Origin: Promerops cafer
Taxonomy: Eukaryota; Chordata; Aves; Passeriformes; Nectariniidae
DNA length: 64,000 nucleotides
Reading direction: 5' to 3'
NCBI GenBank assembly: GCA_013398275.1
Contig: VZSE01013243.1
Coordinates: 616,658-680,657 of the forward strand
A program made the position numbers and the translations under genes. Below are positions 13,314 to 26,200 of this stretch, in pieces; the first letter of the stretch is position 1; each line of letters opens with the position of its first letter. Below the pieces are notes generated by a model that was not told the origin of the DNA, made no database searches, and worked only from the letters and a program-made list of their open reading frames with translations.

Positions 13314-16300
13314 AAGTAAAAGATATTATTGGTGAGCTAGTGGCACAGTGATACCTTCTTTCAATGTCTACCTAGAGGCTAATTCATATGGAAGCACATT
13401 CTAAAGAGAAACTAAGAACACCTTCAGAGTAGCAGTTTTGTTAACTATGCATTTCAAATGTATCACAAAAACTTAAGTTTCTGTTACACAGTTAAAAAAA
13501 ATTTCCAGTCATTTTCAGCTTTATATTAGTTGCTACTGCTACAACTTTGAAGAGTTTAGCAAAGCAATCTAGGAGTCTTCATCTAACAGCACCAGAAACT
13601 GGGGAAGCAGGGAAACACACAAAAAAGAGTCATCTCAAGAAATGCCTTCACAGAGTAACATATCTTCTTTGGCAGAGCTTTTTGAAGGCTCTCTGATCCC
13701 CTGGAAAGCCAGAGCTCTGCCCAGTTGCACTGCTGCAGAAGCTAAAGCTAAGGTGTTTCTGCAGAACTTCAGTCTAATTCAGTGGTGGCTCTAGGACTAC
13801 CTTTAAAGGTACAGAGTAAGGGCAGTTCCTGCTTTGCATTCAAAATTTCTCAACCTTAAGAGTCTTTGGAAGGGGGTGTAGGCTCTCAACACCTTGTAGA
13901 ACCAATCCAGCAAATCTCTGTAAAGGATGTTGTGGATGTTGTAAAGTCAACAGAGACCCAAGGTGTGCAAAGTGTCTCAAGAATGCCCTTTAGGAAGTGT
14001 AGCTACCAGCACTAGGACCTCAGAATTATTACTAAGAATACAACTGCATTCAGGAAAGGCATTCACTCACTTCAGGATAACAACATAAATGGACCCTTAG
14101 AACTGCTTAGAGATGTGAATAGTTAAGGTGGTGAGATAAACAAGAACTTCCTTCAGCTTTTAGAAGGATAAAGGAAAAAGCCCCTCAGGATCAGCAACAG
14201 ATTTCATTAATAAACAGTGCTTTAACAAAGAATAGTCTGTCTGTAATTTCAGAAAGAGAAGCTACCAGCAACAGATGCCACAGAGACTTCTCTGTCAGGT
14301 GTTATGGAACTCATTTACATCAAGTGTGTTAAATGCTAAAAACAAGTTAACAGACAAGTATTTCTACCCGCTGCTATTCCAGCCCTTAAAGTCTTCTGTA
14401 GCCTAGCACGTGCTGATAGTCTGAAATAAGACAGGGTTGAAGCTTCAAAATGATACAAAAAACCATGCTTATAACTGTAGCCAGTAGGGGTCATTTCAGC
14501 GTAAAAAATTGCAATGAAAGAAAAGGCTAGAGACAGAAAGGATAGTAAAAACATGAATTTCTATTCACACAGTTCTGTAAGACACTTCCATTTCCTCCTC
14601 CCTGGACTGGGGAAGGAAAGGGTTTGCACTCCCAATGTACAAGACAACAAAAGAAGCGCAGCCTTTATTCTGTTAATGGATAAAGGCATGGCTAAATACT
14701 ACTCACATCAGGCATCACCAGCCTAGCCTGTTGCATGTGTGCCTGTAAACTCAACAACTGTTTAGGTCATCACAATCGAAAAAACAGAGCTATTCAACCT
14801 CATATTGGTGATCAGAGGCAATAAAATCAGTACCCTTTTATCCTTGCTGCCACCTCATGTGCAAAACATGCACCATGAAGAACAACATATTACCTCTGTT
14901 CCTTAGAATGAGGCAGTTTCCTGACAATTCACTAGCATTCCAGGACTATTTATTAGGCTGACAGTTCAGCTCAGTTTCTTTTCATTTATGAGAATGAAAA
15001 TTAAATAGATAAGTTAAAATAAGAAAATTAAACAGGAAAGTTATCTCCCTTAGTTATAGTTAATAGATCGTTATCTCCCTCCCCCAGGACTATTCCTATA
15101 GGGACAGCTGGAACTAGTTTCTAACCACAACACTAATTGAAACACAATCTTGCCAACAAATGCTTCATACTATTTTCAACAGTAGATGGGACGTGTTATG
15201 AGTTGAACTACAGCAACGTACAGATTGCATCACTTCAAAGGAATGAAATACTCCTAAACTGCCAGAGATGTCCATACTGTGATACAGTAAGGGAATTGGA
15301 ACATTAAGGCCTTTAATGAATGTACACTCAGTTCCTTTAACCATCGAGAAGGGGGGAAACTATTTTAGCCCAGCTTTTACTCAAAAACACACAAGAGAAA
15401 CTCCTGAAAAAACAGGTAAGTTTTCCAAGTACCTTTGCTTGTACTTTTCTATTTACAAAAACTTTTCCAACACATATTAAAAATAAGAGACTACAGCAAT
15501 GTATATATTCAGCAATATAGTCTCAAAGTCTCCAACATAGTTTAGGGCCATTTTAAAATGTTCAGCAATCCAGCTTTTAATCTCGAGCTCATCCTACCCA
15601 AGCATTAGCTCCAGAGGCTGACAGCATTGGTTGTAGCACAGGCAGGACACACTGCCCTGCTCTGCTGTGGTTTGCAATTTATTTGTTATGGAGGCATATG
15701 GAGTTTTAAACTAATAATGAGCGCCAGGAAAAAGGTCAGCTGCCCACTAAAAATGACCGGGTTTTGCTTTCTTAAAATAGTGCATCGTTTTAAATGCAAG
15801 TTCTTTTGGACAGATGCTGCCTCACCAGCTCTCTGGACTTTCTACTGCCCTCTACCCGCCATGGGGAGACCGCCTCCGTCTCCTTTTCCAGAATTGTCGA
15901 AGCTCCCGCTCCGAGTCACATATACGTTTATACACATCCCAAACTACTGCTTATTTGTAATCTCTTTACAGCGCCATGTTTTCCCTCAGCTTGGGGGAAA
16001 AGGCAATTGAAGGTACAAGAGAAAGAGAGACTAAAAATTTGCCTCTGGCCCTTCATTAATTTATAACTCATAAAAAATAAATCTTAGGAACTCTGGTAGA
16101 TAAAAAACTGAAGGGGGGGGGTGAAGTCCTTTTGCATTTCATACCAATTCATCACCTCACAAGACGGCAGGAAGCTGAAGTGACTTTGAGAGGAGTTCTA
16201 CCGTGGGTATTTCCCCCCCTCGATGCTCCAGCAGGCAGAAAGACACCCCTTATCATTATATGTCGAGCAGGACAGGCAGAGAGATATTAAGTGACAAGAA

Positions 16301-16747
16301 CAGGAAAGAAAACTTTATAACAGATGATCAGTCTTTGCTGTTTCTTTACACAGGAGGGAATCCGGAACAGGCATCATGTGTGCACGACTGACCTCCGCTG
16401 ATCTCCATCTGCCAAACTCTTCCCGAGTCCTTTATCAAGGAATTTTAGTTGGGCATCAGTAGCTGATACAAGCTATTAGCAACCCAGTGACACGCTACGG
16501 AGAATTAGTTGAACCCTAAAGTTTAGGGTAAGAAAATTAGGGAAAACTTCTAAGTAGGAGTTTGTGGGGTTTTTTATGCAGGGAAGGTTAGAAGACACTC
16601 TCGGAGACGGGACAGGCGGGCGGGCTGGAAGGGAAGGAGGGCGCACCGGCGCCTGAGACGTCTTAGGTGTGCCCTCCTTCCTTTCCCGCCGCCCATTGGG
16701 TACCCCCACCTCGGGGGATGGATGGAGGGTGTCCCGACGCCTCTCAC

Positions 16748-17099
16748 CTTCGCAGACGCCCACTTCGTACTCGGTGATGGAGTCTCCGTTGAGCGGTGGT
16801 CGGATGACACAGCGCAAGCCCCGGTCGCAAGCTCCGTGCAGCCCATAGACTCCCCCGCAGCTCTCGTTCCGCTGCCGAGCGCACATGAAACAGCAACCGC
16901 AGATCCCCAGCACGATGCTACCGGGGCAGCTCTTCGGTTCTTCGCATTTGGATTCGTCGCAGGGTAAGCAGACGAGAGCACGCGTCCCCGACTCGCGCAG
17001 CAGCAGGGCCAGCAGGAACAGCCACCCCGCGGCCGCCAGGTGCCAGCCGCCGTCTCCGCCCGGGCGTCTCCTCCCCGCCGAGACCGCTGCCAGGTACAT
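16748..17099 (-). CDS. CRIM1: CRIM1 coding exon 1: signal peptide and IGFBP-like domain
   Basis: This exon encodes residues 1-117 plus one base of CRIM1, a type I membrane BMP regulator. Residues about 21-41 form a hydrophobic signal peptide (WHLAAAGWLFLLALLL). The mature protein probably starts near ALVCLPC. Residues about 44-116 are the IGFBP N-terminal-like domain, with CDESKCEEP, the GICGCCFMC block and CDRGLRCVIRPPLNGDSI. N78-E-S80 is an N-glycosylation sequon that is also present in the family. The start at 17097-17099 is chosen because MYL followed by a leader matches known CRIM1 and because of the signal peptide. G lies at -3, and no other minus-strand ATG occurs for about 375 nt upstream. 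The frame stays open upstream to in-frame ATGs at 17477 and 17537, but those codons look like GC-rich 5' UTR or promoter. The leader appears several residues longer than the mammalian one as I recall it. The donor is GAAG followed by GTGAGAG. Confidence 0.95.
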
Positions 17100-17760
17100 C
17101 CCAGCCGCCGCAGCCCGGCCTGGGCCGGGGGGAGCCTCTCGGAAGCCCCCTCGCCGGGCGGCGGACCCGAGCGTGCCGCGGCTTCTTCCCGCCGCCCCCG
17201 CCTCCGGCCCCCCGAGGAAAGTTTCCTCTCTCGGCGGCGGCGGCTTCAGCCAAACTTCTCCGGGTGGCGGCTCCGCCCGCTGCCCCCTCCGGGAAGCGGC
17301 GTCCCTCAGTCCCTCGCCCGCCGGCTCCCGGTTCCGCGGCGCCGTGCGCGCGAGCGGCTGTGAGCGCGGCTGCGGCGGCGACGGCTGCTGGCTCCGTCCC
17401 CCTCGCGTCCCGAGCCCCGACTCGCCTCCTGCCTCCCTCTCGCCCCGCTCCAAGTGCGCCCTCTGCCCTGCCCCCATTGGGCGATGATCGCCGCCGCACC
17501 GCCCCAAGTGCCCGTCCGCGCCTCTCTCATTGGGCACTGCCGGGGCTGGCCCGCCCCCTTCCCTCCCGCTTCCCCCTAGCCCCAGATCCTGGGGCTGGAA
17601 GAGGCGCAGCGGAGGCGAGGAGCTGCTTGGGCCCCCCAGCGGCCGCCGCCTCCGCCTCCCCGTGCACCTCCCCTCCCCCTCCCGGGGCTCCGGGCGCGGA
17701 GCGGAGCAGGGCGGGGACGGGCTGGCGGCGGCCCGGGGGACACCGGGGGCGGGGAGGGAG
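17100..17760 (-). promoter_or_regulatory. CRIM1: CRIM1 5' UTR and proximal promoter with CCAAT and GC boxes
   Basis: Upstream of the CRIM1 ATG, two inverted CCAAT boxes (ATTGG on the plus strand) lie at 17476-17480 and 17529-17533, 53 bp apart. GC boxes of Sp1 type occur further up, for example GGGGGCGGGG at 17745-17754 and GGGCGGGG near 17710. I see no TATA box at a suitable place, as expected for a CpG-island promoter. NF-Y sites usually lie some 60-100 bp upstream of start sites, which would place initiation near 17.38-17.45 kb and give a 5' UTR of about 300 nt. That placement is inference. No minus-strand ATG falls between about 17,474 and the CRIM1 start, so such a leader would have no upstream ORF. 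Confidence 0.6.
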
Positions 17761-18373
17761 AGGGCCCCGCAAAGGGCGCAGCCCCAGCAGGGCGATGCTG
17801 CGGGGAGCCGTGAATGGGGCCTCGCCGTCCCCGGCCGTAGCGGCGAGAGCCTCCTCCTCTTCCTTTGCCTGCTCCCTCGAGGGGCGCGGGGATCCGGGAC
17901 GGGGAGCGGCTCCGCGCCCTCTCAGCCCCAGCGCCACGGAAGAGGAGAGCCGGTCGCTCCTCGCCCCGCCTCGTTCCGCTCCGTTCCCGCAGCCGGGCTC
18001 CCGGGCGCGCCCAGGTGCCCCGCGGGTGCGGGGGAGCCCTGGCGGACTCGCTCCGCGGGGACGAGAGGGGCTGTCCCNGGGGGAGAGGGGCTGCCCCGCC
18101 GTAGCGGCGGCGCAGCGCTATCCCGGGCCGCCCCTCTGCCCGCTCATAAACAAGCGGCGGTGCCGTCGCTCGCCCGCCGACCTCGGCACCAAAAGCCGAC
18201 CCCGGGCCGCCTGGTGCTCTTCGCCGGCACACGGGCAAAAGGCGCCCGCGGCTACCGCCCGGCCTTCCTTACCGAGCGGCTGCCGTCACTGACCAGAGCC
18301 GGCCGGGCAGCCGCGGCCCTGCCGCCGCCCGGTCCGCTGGGGTTGCGCGGGCCAAGGACGGCCCGGAGCGGCG

Positions 18374-18443
18374 NNNNNNNNNNNNNNNNNNNNNNNNNNN
18401 NNNNNNNNNNNNNNNNNNNNNNNNNNNNNNNNNNNNNNNNNNN
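18374..18443. other. Assembly gap (70 Ns) inside the CpG island
   Basis: A run of 70 undetermined bases lies in extremely GC-rich sequence about 1.3 kb upstream of the CRIM1 start codon. Single Ns also occur at 18078 and 47884, again in GC-rich DNA. The true length of the missing sequence may differ from 70. Confidence 0.99.
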
Positions 18444-19252
18444 CGCTGGCCCTGCAAGGCCGGCAGGCGGCAGCGCTCGGCGCGGCGCTCGCTCCGGCGG
18501 AGCGCGGCTGGCCGGAGGTGCCTGCCCCGAGCCGGGGCGTGGGGGCGGCAGGAGGGAAACCGAGAGGAACGGTGTTGCCGAAGGTCAAAATGCTGCCTTG
18601 TCTGCGGGCGGCAGCGACCGGGCGGAGGAGGCGGCAGGAAAGAGGAGGTAGTTGGCAGAACAGGGCAGCCCCTCGGTATAATCTCAGAGCGGAACCTGCC
18701 GCTGCCGTGTCCTGCCCAGCCCAAGGTGCGATGGCAGCTTTGGGAACGATGGATCCCGCGGTCAGGAACGCCCGGATCTGGGGTCATTTAGAGTATGAAG
18801 CCATTGGCTCCGCAAGTGGATTTTGTCTGCTTCAGGGTGCTGAGCCTGGGAAGGCTTCGGTTGCGTGTACCGGTGCCAGCAGTTTGGGAAGGAGGGTCTG
18901 GAACCTTAATAGAGATTATTACAGAGAGGCCAAGGTATGGTTTCTGCAGTTTCTCTAGTCCCACACATGTGTCCACTTTGGCACAACCAGTTCTCATGTC
19001 AGCCGAGGAGTTGCTATGGAGGAACAAAGCTCCAGACTGGCAATGCAGAGTTGCCACCAGGAAGAGACAACACTATAGTGTAAAGCTTTGTCAGCACTAG
19101 CATGCCTTTTAGGTGAGTTTTAAAAGCACTGTAAGTCACTGTTGTTGACTCCATCCTAAATACCTACTGTAGCAAAGATTCCTTATTGCTAGAACAGGCC
19201 AATTGGTAATGGAAACAGTGGAACAACCAAATGTAACATGATGTCGAAAAAT

Positions 19253-19301
19253 AAAGCATTTCCATATTTGTCTAAAAGAAAGCATTTTCCATATTTGTCT
19301 A
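19253..19301. repeat. Imperfect tandem duplication of about 22 bp
   Basis: AAAGCATTTCCATATTTGTC at 19253 is repeated at 19279 with one extra T. The two copies are separated by a few A-rich bases, giving a period of about 26. It is a local duplication with no evident function. Confidence 0.85.
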
Positions 19302-22300
19302 TTTTAAAAAATAATAGTGGTTTTATTGTAGCAGAATAGCAGGCTGTATTGTGATCCATTCAGAACTTAAAATAAATCATAGGAGATACTTTTCAAGAGC
19401 TATAATGTTTTCATTTTTTCAGTCTCAATAGTTTGCAAGACATTCGTCTGTTTCTCAGTGAAACCCCATTATTGCAATAAAATACTTGATGCAGCATACA
19501 TTACATGGATTAGGGCCATTCAGCTGACTTATCTCAACAACAAATGGACAAACAGCGATTTACTGGCCAATAGTATCTGAAGTAATACTGTGATATATTT
19601 TCTAACAGATTTAGAAAGTAAATGACAAGCTGGTCTTGCTAAATGCAGTGTGTTTTGGTATAAACAAACCCAGTGTATACATTTGAGGACAACCAAAAAC
19701 ATTGTATGTTCCTGAACTCTGGAACGCAGTAGGTCAGGAAAGCACCCTGAAGGTCATCTTAGACAAGCTCTGAGTGTTATGCAAATGAACGATACTCCCT
19801 GGTGAAGCAACACACCAAGTAAGAAGTTTTGTGCCTTTTCCTCAGAAATGCAAATTCTTCCTCCCCTCATCTTCAGCCCTCTCGTGTCAGTTTGCCGAAT
19901 CACCTGCAGGGGTCAGAGTATTTTTGATTCACCAGAAATTTCCACCAAAACACCCACTGTGATTTGGATGAGAGTAGTTTGTAAAAACCTACTGTTTCCT
20001 ACAACCTGGAAACACTGCCTTTTGGTCATGTATTTTACTGATGAGACACATGAAGGGGTTTTGCCTTCCATGTATAGCATCGCTGAGATTGCTTTTTGAA
20101 TGAGGCATACAGTTCCTGTGACTATTTTTAAAACACTGTTCACAAACCTGAGATCGTGCCGAAAGGAATCACTGCAGTGATTTTAGTACTAGGGTGGATG
20201 CTGCACCATACAATGTGTGGTCAGAGGCTTGAATTTAATAGGCTTAGTTTATCAAAAGAGGGAAAGTGAACTGATTACAATGTATTAATCCCCTCATGTG
20301 AAGAAATGAACTGGTCTATGAAAAACACGTAGGTGTTTTTCCAGGACTTATGTACCTAGCCGGCATGGAAATCCCAGACATGTTGGATTGCGTGCTCAGG
20401 CAGTTCAATATTTCCCAGACATGCCAGACCTACCAGTCATGTACGGTACTGATGTACAGTATATTCAACACACAAAGAATTCACTGGACCTACTGTGCCT
20501 GTTTGCTTGTGTGGGAATGAACAAAGAAGCTCTAGAAGCAGTACAAAAACAGATGAAGAGGAAAACTATGGACAGCTTAGATAAGAATGTTGTAGGGCCC
20601 TGAGAAAAAGAAAGCAAACTTTAGAGCTCACTGCCAAGTGAGAGAGGCTTCAGCTGTGAACAGGATTAGTACCCTGATTCATACATTGTTTATCCTGTGA
20701 TAGCTGCATATAAGAGAGGATAATACAGAAATATGTATGGAACAAGGACCAAAATTTAGGCTTCTTGTCTCCTTAGGTCTTGCCCTTTAGATACAAGTGA
20801 CAAATTGTTCATGCTTATGCTTGTGTTTCCCTCTTCTGGCCCCAGGAATCAAAATACTTCATTGCACAGTGGCACAGATTCAACAGGAAAGGTAGAGAAT
20901 TCTCTTGCCCCATACCTGAGAAGAGTCCATAAGGACAATGAGGTACTCCCTGGAAATCAAATCTGATACCTGATGACTTTATAGGGGAAGTGAATATCCC
21001 TGCTTTCCCCAGCAAGAAACAGTGGATCCATCTCACTGGGAAATTCACTTATCCCTGCTCCTACCTGCTTCTTGATTTATTAAGGGTTCTACTGATCCAA
21101 GTAGCTTAGGAGTAAGTGGATTCAGCTACTGAAGTGAAACCCAGCTCCTTATTTCCCCTAGAAACAGGCTAGTAAATACTGCTGAATACAACTGTGGGAG
21201 GAAGAAAAGCATTCTGATAAACCGTCTGTAGCAGCTGAAATTTCCTGGGCTTGTTCCCTTGTAATGTTAGTGTTGTATTGAAGCCACATCTAGGTTGGAT
21301 GAAGTTGCAGCAGTAACTGAGTGGAGCTGTGTAGCTTTCCTGGTCGTCATGGAATGCGGAGCTTTTGCAAAACCACACAGTGATATGAGAAAACTACCAT
21401 CCCCTTCACTGATTCCTCAGTTCTGCACTCACTACCGTTCCTTCTGGTAAATCTCCTCATGTCAAAAATATGTGTTCAGTGTAAATTTCCTGTAAGTCTG
21501 AAATTCACAATAGTGATAACTGAAATGTTTTATTACATGGTTGAAGACATTTATACTACCAAAAATAGAAACATCTCCCCTCCCCCCCAATACTAAATAA
21601 AATGTCAAAATGTCCCCATTTCAATTCAAAATGTTGTTTCCACTGTGCTGATATATGCTGGTAACTCCCTATATATCTCTGAATTTGGGAACACTGGTGC
21701 TTTTAATACCAAAGTTGTATTTTTTTCCTACACAAATGTTTTGTTTCTGTTCTGTACCTCATTGTGTCTTTGTTGCACATTAAATTTCTTTTTTCATTTT
21801 TTAGTATATTAAGATCATTTATGTCTCCTTTGTAGCAGTCTCTTGACATAAACTCTTCCATAAACAGGTTATACACATGAGCAATCTCTACTACCACAGA
21901 AGAAAAAGGATCAAGATGAAACCTGCCACTAATACAAGCAGTGCTGAATGAGTCTAAACCGCATGAGAATAATTTCTCTCATCTTCACAGAAATATCATG
22001 GGCTTATTACATTAGTAGCTGCAAGGTGTTTCAAAACCCCTAAATGGAAAATGGTGGAAAATTGGGAAAGTGAATATAAGAGTAATTTTAATACAAACAA
22101 TCTGTGTATGAATTGTTTTGAACCATTTCATAATGAATAAATATCCCATCAGGAAGTCCCTGGGGTGTTTTTTAGCCCTGCAAGTTTTTCCTCTCAGTTG
22201 AATCCTTAGCTTGGGACAGCTCAGTAGTTCAAAATTTAAGTCTGGAATACCTAACAAGCAGGGATGAAGCTTTTTCCTAATACATCTTTGATTCCTCATG

Positions 22301-23178
22301 TGGAACACAGAAGTAAAAGTATCTGCTTTTTTTAATGGCCTCAGAGAAACTGCATAAGCAATTTAAAAATACAGTTGCATGACCAATTTACTTGTGAATA
22401 TTTTTTATCAAATTTAGAAGCTATATATTAATACAAATTGTAAATAAATAAGCTAAAAATGAATAGGATTGGCCATTTACATGTGTAGTTCTTCACATTG
22501 CACTTAAGTCACTGAAACTGTGCATTCAACCCAAGGATTTTTTCAGACCTTAACGTGCTAGAATATATAACTTTAAAAATGCAAAATTAAAGAACTAGGG
22601 AGTCAATATCTATTTAAGGATATGTACCAGAAACATATTGGGAGAAATAACTACTATATCTAGAAATGCAGTGTTGTATTTAAATTGATCACACTCAAGG
22701 TCACGTTGGATTTAGCTTCTTTAGCATGAAGAAAATATTCTTAACAAATAAGCACACGTAGCAAGGAAGGACAATTTGCTGTCAGTTTACAGAAGAAAGG
22801 TAGAAGTACTTTAAACTGGTATGTCATTCTAGGGATTATTTGCATTTTCATTACAGAAAATCTGGCCACAAGAAAAGTAGGTGGATTAGATCAGCATCCA
22901 CAATCCTCTTCATAGTGCTGCATACTGATAAGATTTAAAATGTTAGAATATAAATCTGAAAATACTGTGTTTATTTCACTGCAATCTGTCGTGTATCAAT
23001 AACTGCAGTATAAGAAGATGAAATCAAACAGGATCAGGGAGACACTGGATGTGAACTAGGGTTTGTCTTAGCTAATCCCCTAGCTTAGCAGGTCCATGGA
23101 AAGTTCATAGCATTCTAGTCAAAGTACTTCCTATTCTGAACATGGTTTTGAGCTCTTGAAGGAAAAGCAGGAGGGCTG

Positions 23179-23210
23179 AAGCTGGTGGGTACGGACAAAG
23201 CTGGTGGGTA
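23179..23210. repeat. Short direct repeat AAGCTGGTGGGTA, two copies
   Basis: The 13-mer AAGCTGGTGGGTA occurs twice with a period of 19 bases. Its function is unknown and it may simply be slippage. Confidence 0.8.
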
Positions 23211-26200
23211 GCTGCTTATCAAGGTAAGTCAGGGCACAGCTGTAATACTTTCTATTTCAGTTCAAACTCATCAAAACTTGTCTGAGCTTGAAACTCTTCA
23301 AATGATTGATTCAAATAGGGGCAAAATGGCTTGTCCTCTGGTTTACAGCTCAATCAAATCCTGAAAGGGGTAAGAAAAAAAAGACCTGAAACCCAACCCT
23401 ACCTCAAACCCCAGGGAGTATAGGATGAATGCAAGATGGTCTATGGGATCACTCCATGAGAATGAAATGGGGAAAAGAGAGATCTGGTGACAGTGGTGAC
23501 TGCAGAGGGTGGGGACCTGGTGGGTGTGGAGCACACTAGCGTGTAGGTGTCCTGCCAACACAACTCTCCTTCTCATGGATATGAGCTGGTTCATGTGGAG
23601 CCTTTCAGGAGTCTCTGGACTTGCAATATGAGTAGTCCCTAACCCAGACAAGCCATCAGCAGTTGATTGAGAGGCAATTATAGCTGATCCTGCTGTATGG
23701 CAAGAGGGCTATATAACCCCCTGTGTATTTCCTGACAATGTTTCTATAACTTTTTCAGGTGCTATTGCATTTTCCGGCTGGAACTCACAGATGCCAGGGG
23801 TTGTTACAACAATCTCAACCTGCCCCATTACTTACTTAGCAAATTAAACCTATTTTTGATGTCCCTATTAAAGCTGGATAGAAGCTTTCATTCCAAGAAA
23901 TCACAGCAAATTTCCAGTGTTTTTTCTAGCTCTTTCTAGATTTTAATGCTGATAAATATAACTGGCCATAAAAGCCACCTATCCCTACTGACTCGATTCC
24001 CTTCATGTCTATAATCGCCGTCCCAATTTCTTTAGATGATGATGTGGGTTAGCAAAAATGTTTAGGACTATGTGAAAGGCTGTTCTGATTACAGCAACTT
24101 CATGTACACCAAATTAAGAAGTTTGTCTTTTGGTATCTGCCAAGCATGTTGAGGGAATCAGATTTTGCTAGTTCATCCATTAATCCTAGGAAGATAATGC
24201 TGCTTATGACAATAAAGCAGAGACATTTTCCCAGAGTAAACATGTATTTCTATAAATTGTTTAAGCTTCTTTATTTCTCTTGATGGATAATTAGCCGACA
24301 GTCTATCTGCTCAGCTTTTTAATATCTTGGTTAGAACCACGTACAGCTTAGAAACCATTTCAAAGTTCATATGTCTAAAGTTACTGGGGTATACTTACAG
24401 TGAGAGAACAAGGTAGTATAGGTCAGCAATCATAACAATTGTTTAGTCTGTGTTAGTTTTTGTAAGATCTTAGGGCAAACCCCCACAGATAACTGGTTTT
24501 TTTTTTTTTTCCCTAAGGATATTTAGGCCTTACTTACTGGGATTTTTTTCTGTTAATATTTTCTTATTCATGTCATGATATGAATTGGCCTTCCATGGCT
24601 AAATACAGTATATTAGCAATATCTGTTTTCTAATCCCTGGAGTTTTTATTTCCTGTACATAATTAGAAATATGGTGATTCATATTGTAAATTGCTAAGTA
24701 CCCTGAGAGATGTTGCAAGTGTGGATTTTGTTGTAGGCTTCAACAAATGTTAATACACCCATCCGACATTAGGAGATACTCAGCATCATGCAGGCTCCTA
24801 CACCTTTTCTTTCCATCTGCAGGAAGACATGTTTAGTAGATTTCCTGATCAGGCTTGGCTGCAAGAAGCAAATGAATGTAGCTGTATACCCAGCTTTGAA
24901 TACCACATATCTGTTCAAGTGTGATCTTGGAATCTTAACTTTAGAGACTTGGATGGGAGTTAAGGGAACAAGCAGGAAGGTAAGATGACTTGCTTGTGAC
25001 AGAGGCAGTGGTGCAGTCAGGAAGACAACACAGCATCTCCTGCTTCTCAAAACGTTTCTGCCTCACAAATTACCATTTCACATGAAAAATGATGGTGAGA
25101 AGAAACAAACCCTGAGGAGAAGAGAAGTCTCAGCAATGAGAAAGATGGGAAGGAGGATGGTTTGATTAATTCAGGCTCATAGAGAACAGGCAGACAAGAA
25201 AAGTTTTCTCAAACCAGGGGGATAGATGGGTTGGAGGGAGTTATGGGGAATACCATCCTACCATTGGTAGGAACTTGCAATATATTAGCAGTTTCCTAGA
25301 TATTTCAAGTTTTATCACTCCCTAATTATAAAAGAATAAAACCATAAGACATTATAAGTATTATTCTCCCAGTCCTTCCCTCTTAATATAAAGGGGATTA
25401 ATGTCAACAGCCTACTATGCCACCCCTTTTAAATCAGAAGGGCTCTTCTCTCAATGTTCAGGTCATCATTGCTTTTGAGCTGAAGCAAACCCCCTTTCTA
25501 GGAAATGCATTTTTTTTGGGATTATATTAAAGCAACAATTCCCATCTCCTTTCCTAATTGGTCTAGCCCCCACAGCTGATTACAGTCTTTTATAACCTGC
25601 CCCCATGGTAACTAGGTTCTAGAGCATGTAGGTAGATTTTATCGTGCTTTAACTCATGATAGTGAGTTTAGTTATGAAAGACTTTGTAAGGTTTAATATA
25701 ATTAATGTATTCTCTTGAGTGCTTGACTGTTTTTTTTCTCTCTCTTTACTTTTTTATTATTAAAAAAATCTTTTTTTTTTTCTTCAGAAGAAAAAGTTTA
25801 GGTTAGAAGTTTGAAAAAAAAGTTAATCAACACTCACAAGCTAATCTTTGAGTTCTATCAGAAACACTGCTACATGGCTCCTGTTACCTTATGGCAGTGA
25901 AGCTGTTAGAGTTTTCATACTTAGTAATAAGGAGAAAGATTTGCTGTTATGCTGTGTCTGCTTAACTCTTAACAGCCACGCAGAGTAAGAGTAAAAAGGT
26001 ATTCTTTACTGTCCAGTTGATTTGGTTCTACAGGTGATTTTTTCATGACTAGATTTGCAAGCAGCAAGCAGATCACACTTGTGACTATTGTACAGGCTGT
26101 ATAGAACTTTTCACCCTCTGTCTCAGCTACAGTCCATCTTGGGGAAGTGTAGCACTGTCACCGTACTGATGTGCATTTTTCTCAGCCTTCAGCTGGATCT

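Larger units (their letters stand above)
2897..16747 (-). other. CRIM1: CRIM1 intron 1
   Basis: This is the first intron of CRIM1, 13,851 bp, running from the GTGAGAG donor (16747 downwards) to the AG at 2897-2898. It is mostly unique A+T-rich DNA. Recognisable content is one CR1 LINE 3' end (about 3.80-3.99 kb), an 18-bp tandem duplication (10.89-10.93 kb) and an A/C-rich low-complexity stretch (13.23-13.31 kb). The first few hundred bases on the exon 1 side (about 16.6-16.75 kb) still belong to the CpG island. Open frames of 120-180 codons occur near 4.9-5.5, 6.7-7.3 and 10.0-10.4 kb. They show no domain, no cysteine pattern and no flanking splice sites that I would trust. First introns of developmental genes often carry enhancers, but I cannot point to a specific conserved element by eye. 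Confidence 0.88.
16600..18780. promoter_or_regulatory. CpG island covering CRIM1 exon 1 and promoter
   Basis: About 2.2 kb of very GC-rich sequence has dense unmutated CpG dinucleotides, in sharp contrast to the A+T-rich flanks. It spans the start of intron 1, exon 1, the 5' UTR and more than 1 kb upstream. CpG islands at the 5' end are typical of developmentally and broadly expressed vertebrate genes. The long open frames on both strands inside it (up to about 370 codons) follow from the lack of stop codons in GC-rich DNA. They are rich in Pro, Ala, Arg and Gly and should not be taken as genes. An isolated N at 18078 and a 70-bp N run show that the assembly struggled here. The edges are approximate. 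Confidence 0.9.

Noticed and set aside
17264..18651. Open frames of 340-370 codons on the plus strand in the CpG island, and 220 codons on the minus strand
   Set aside because: They are Pro/Ala/Arg/Gly-rich, overlap each other in several frames, cross the N run and have no domain. Lack of stop codons in GC-rich DNA explains them.
18518..18958. 146-codon plus-strand frame at the edge of the CpG island, possible divergent gene
   Set aside because: Its first half is GC-rich filler and the second half has no domain. Divergent transcription is listed as a finding, but not this protein.
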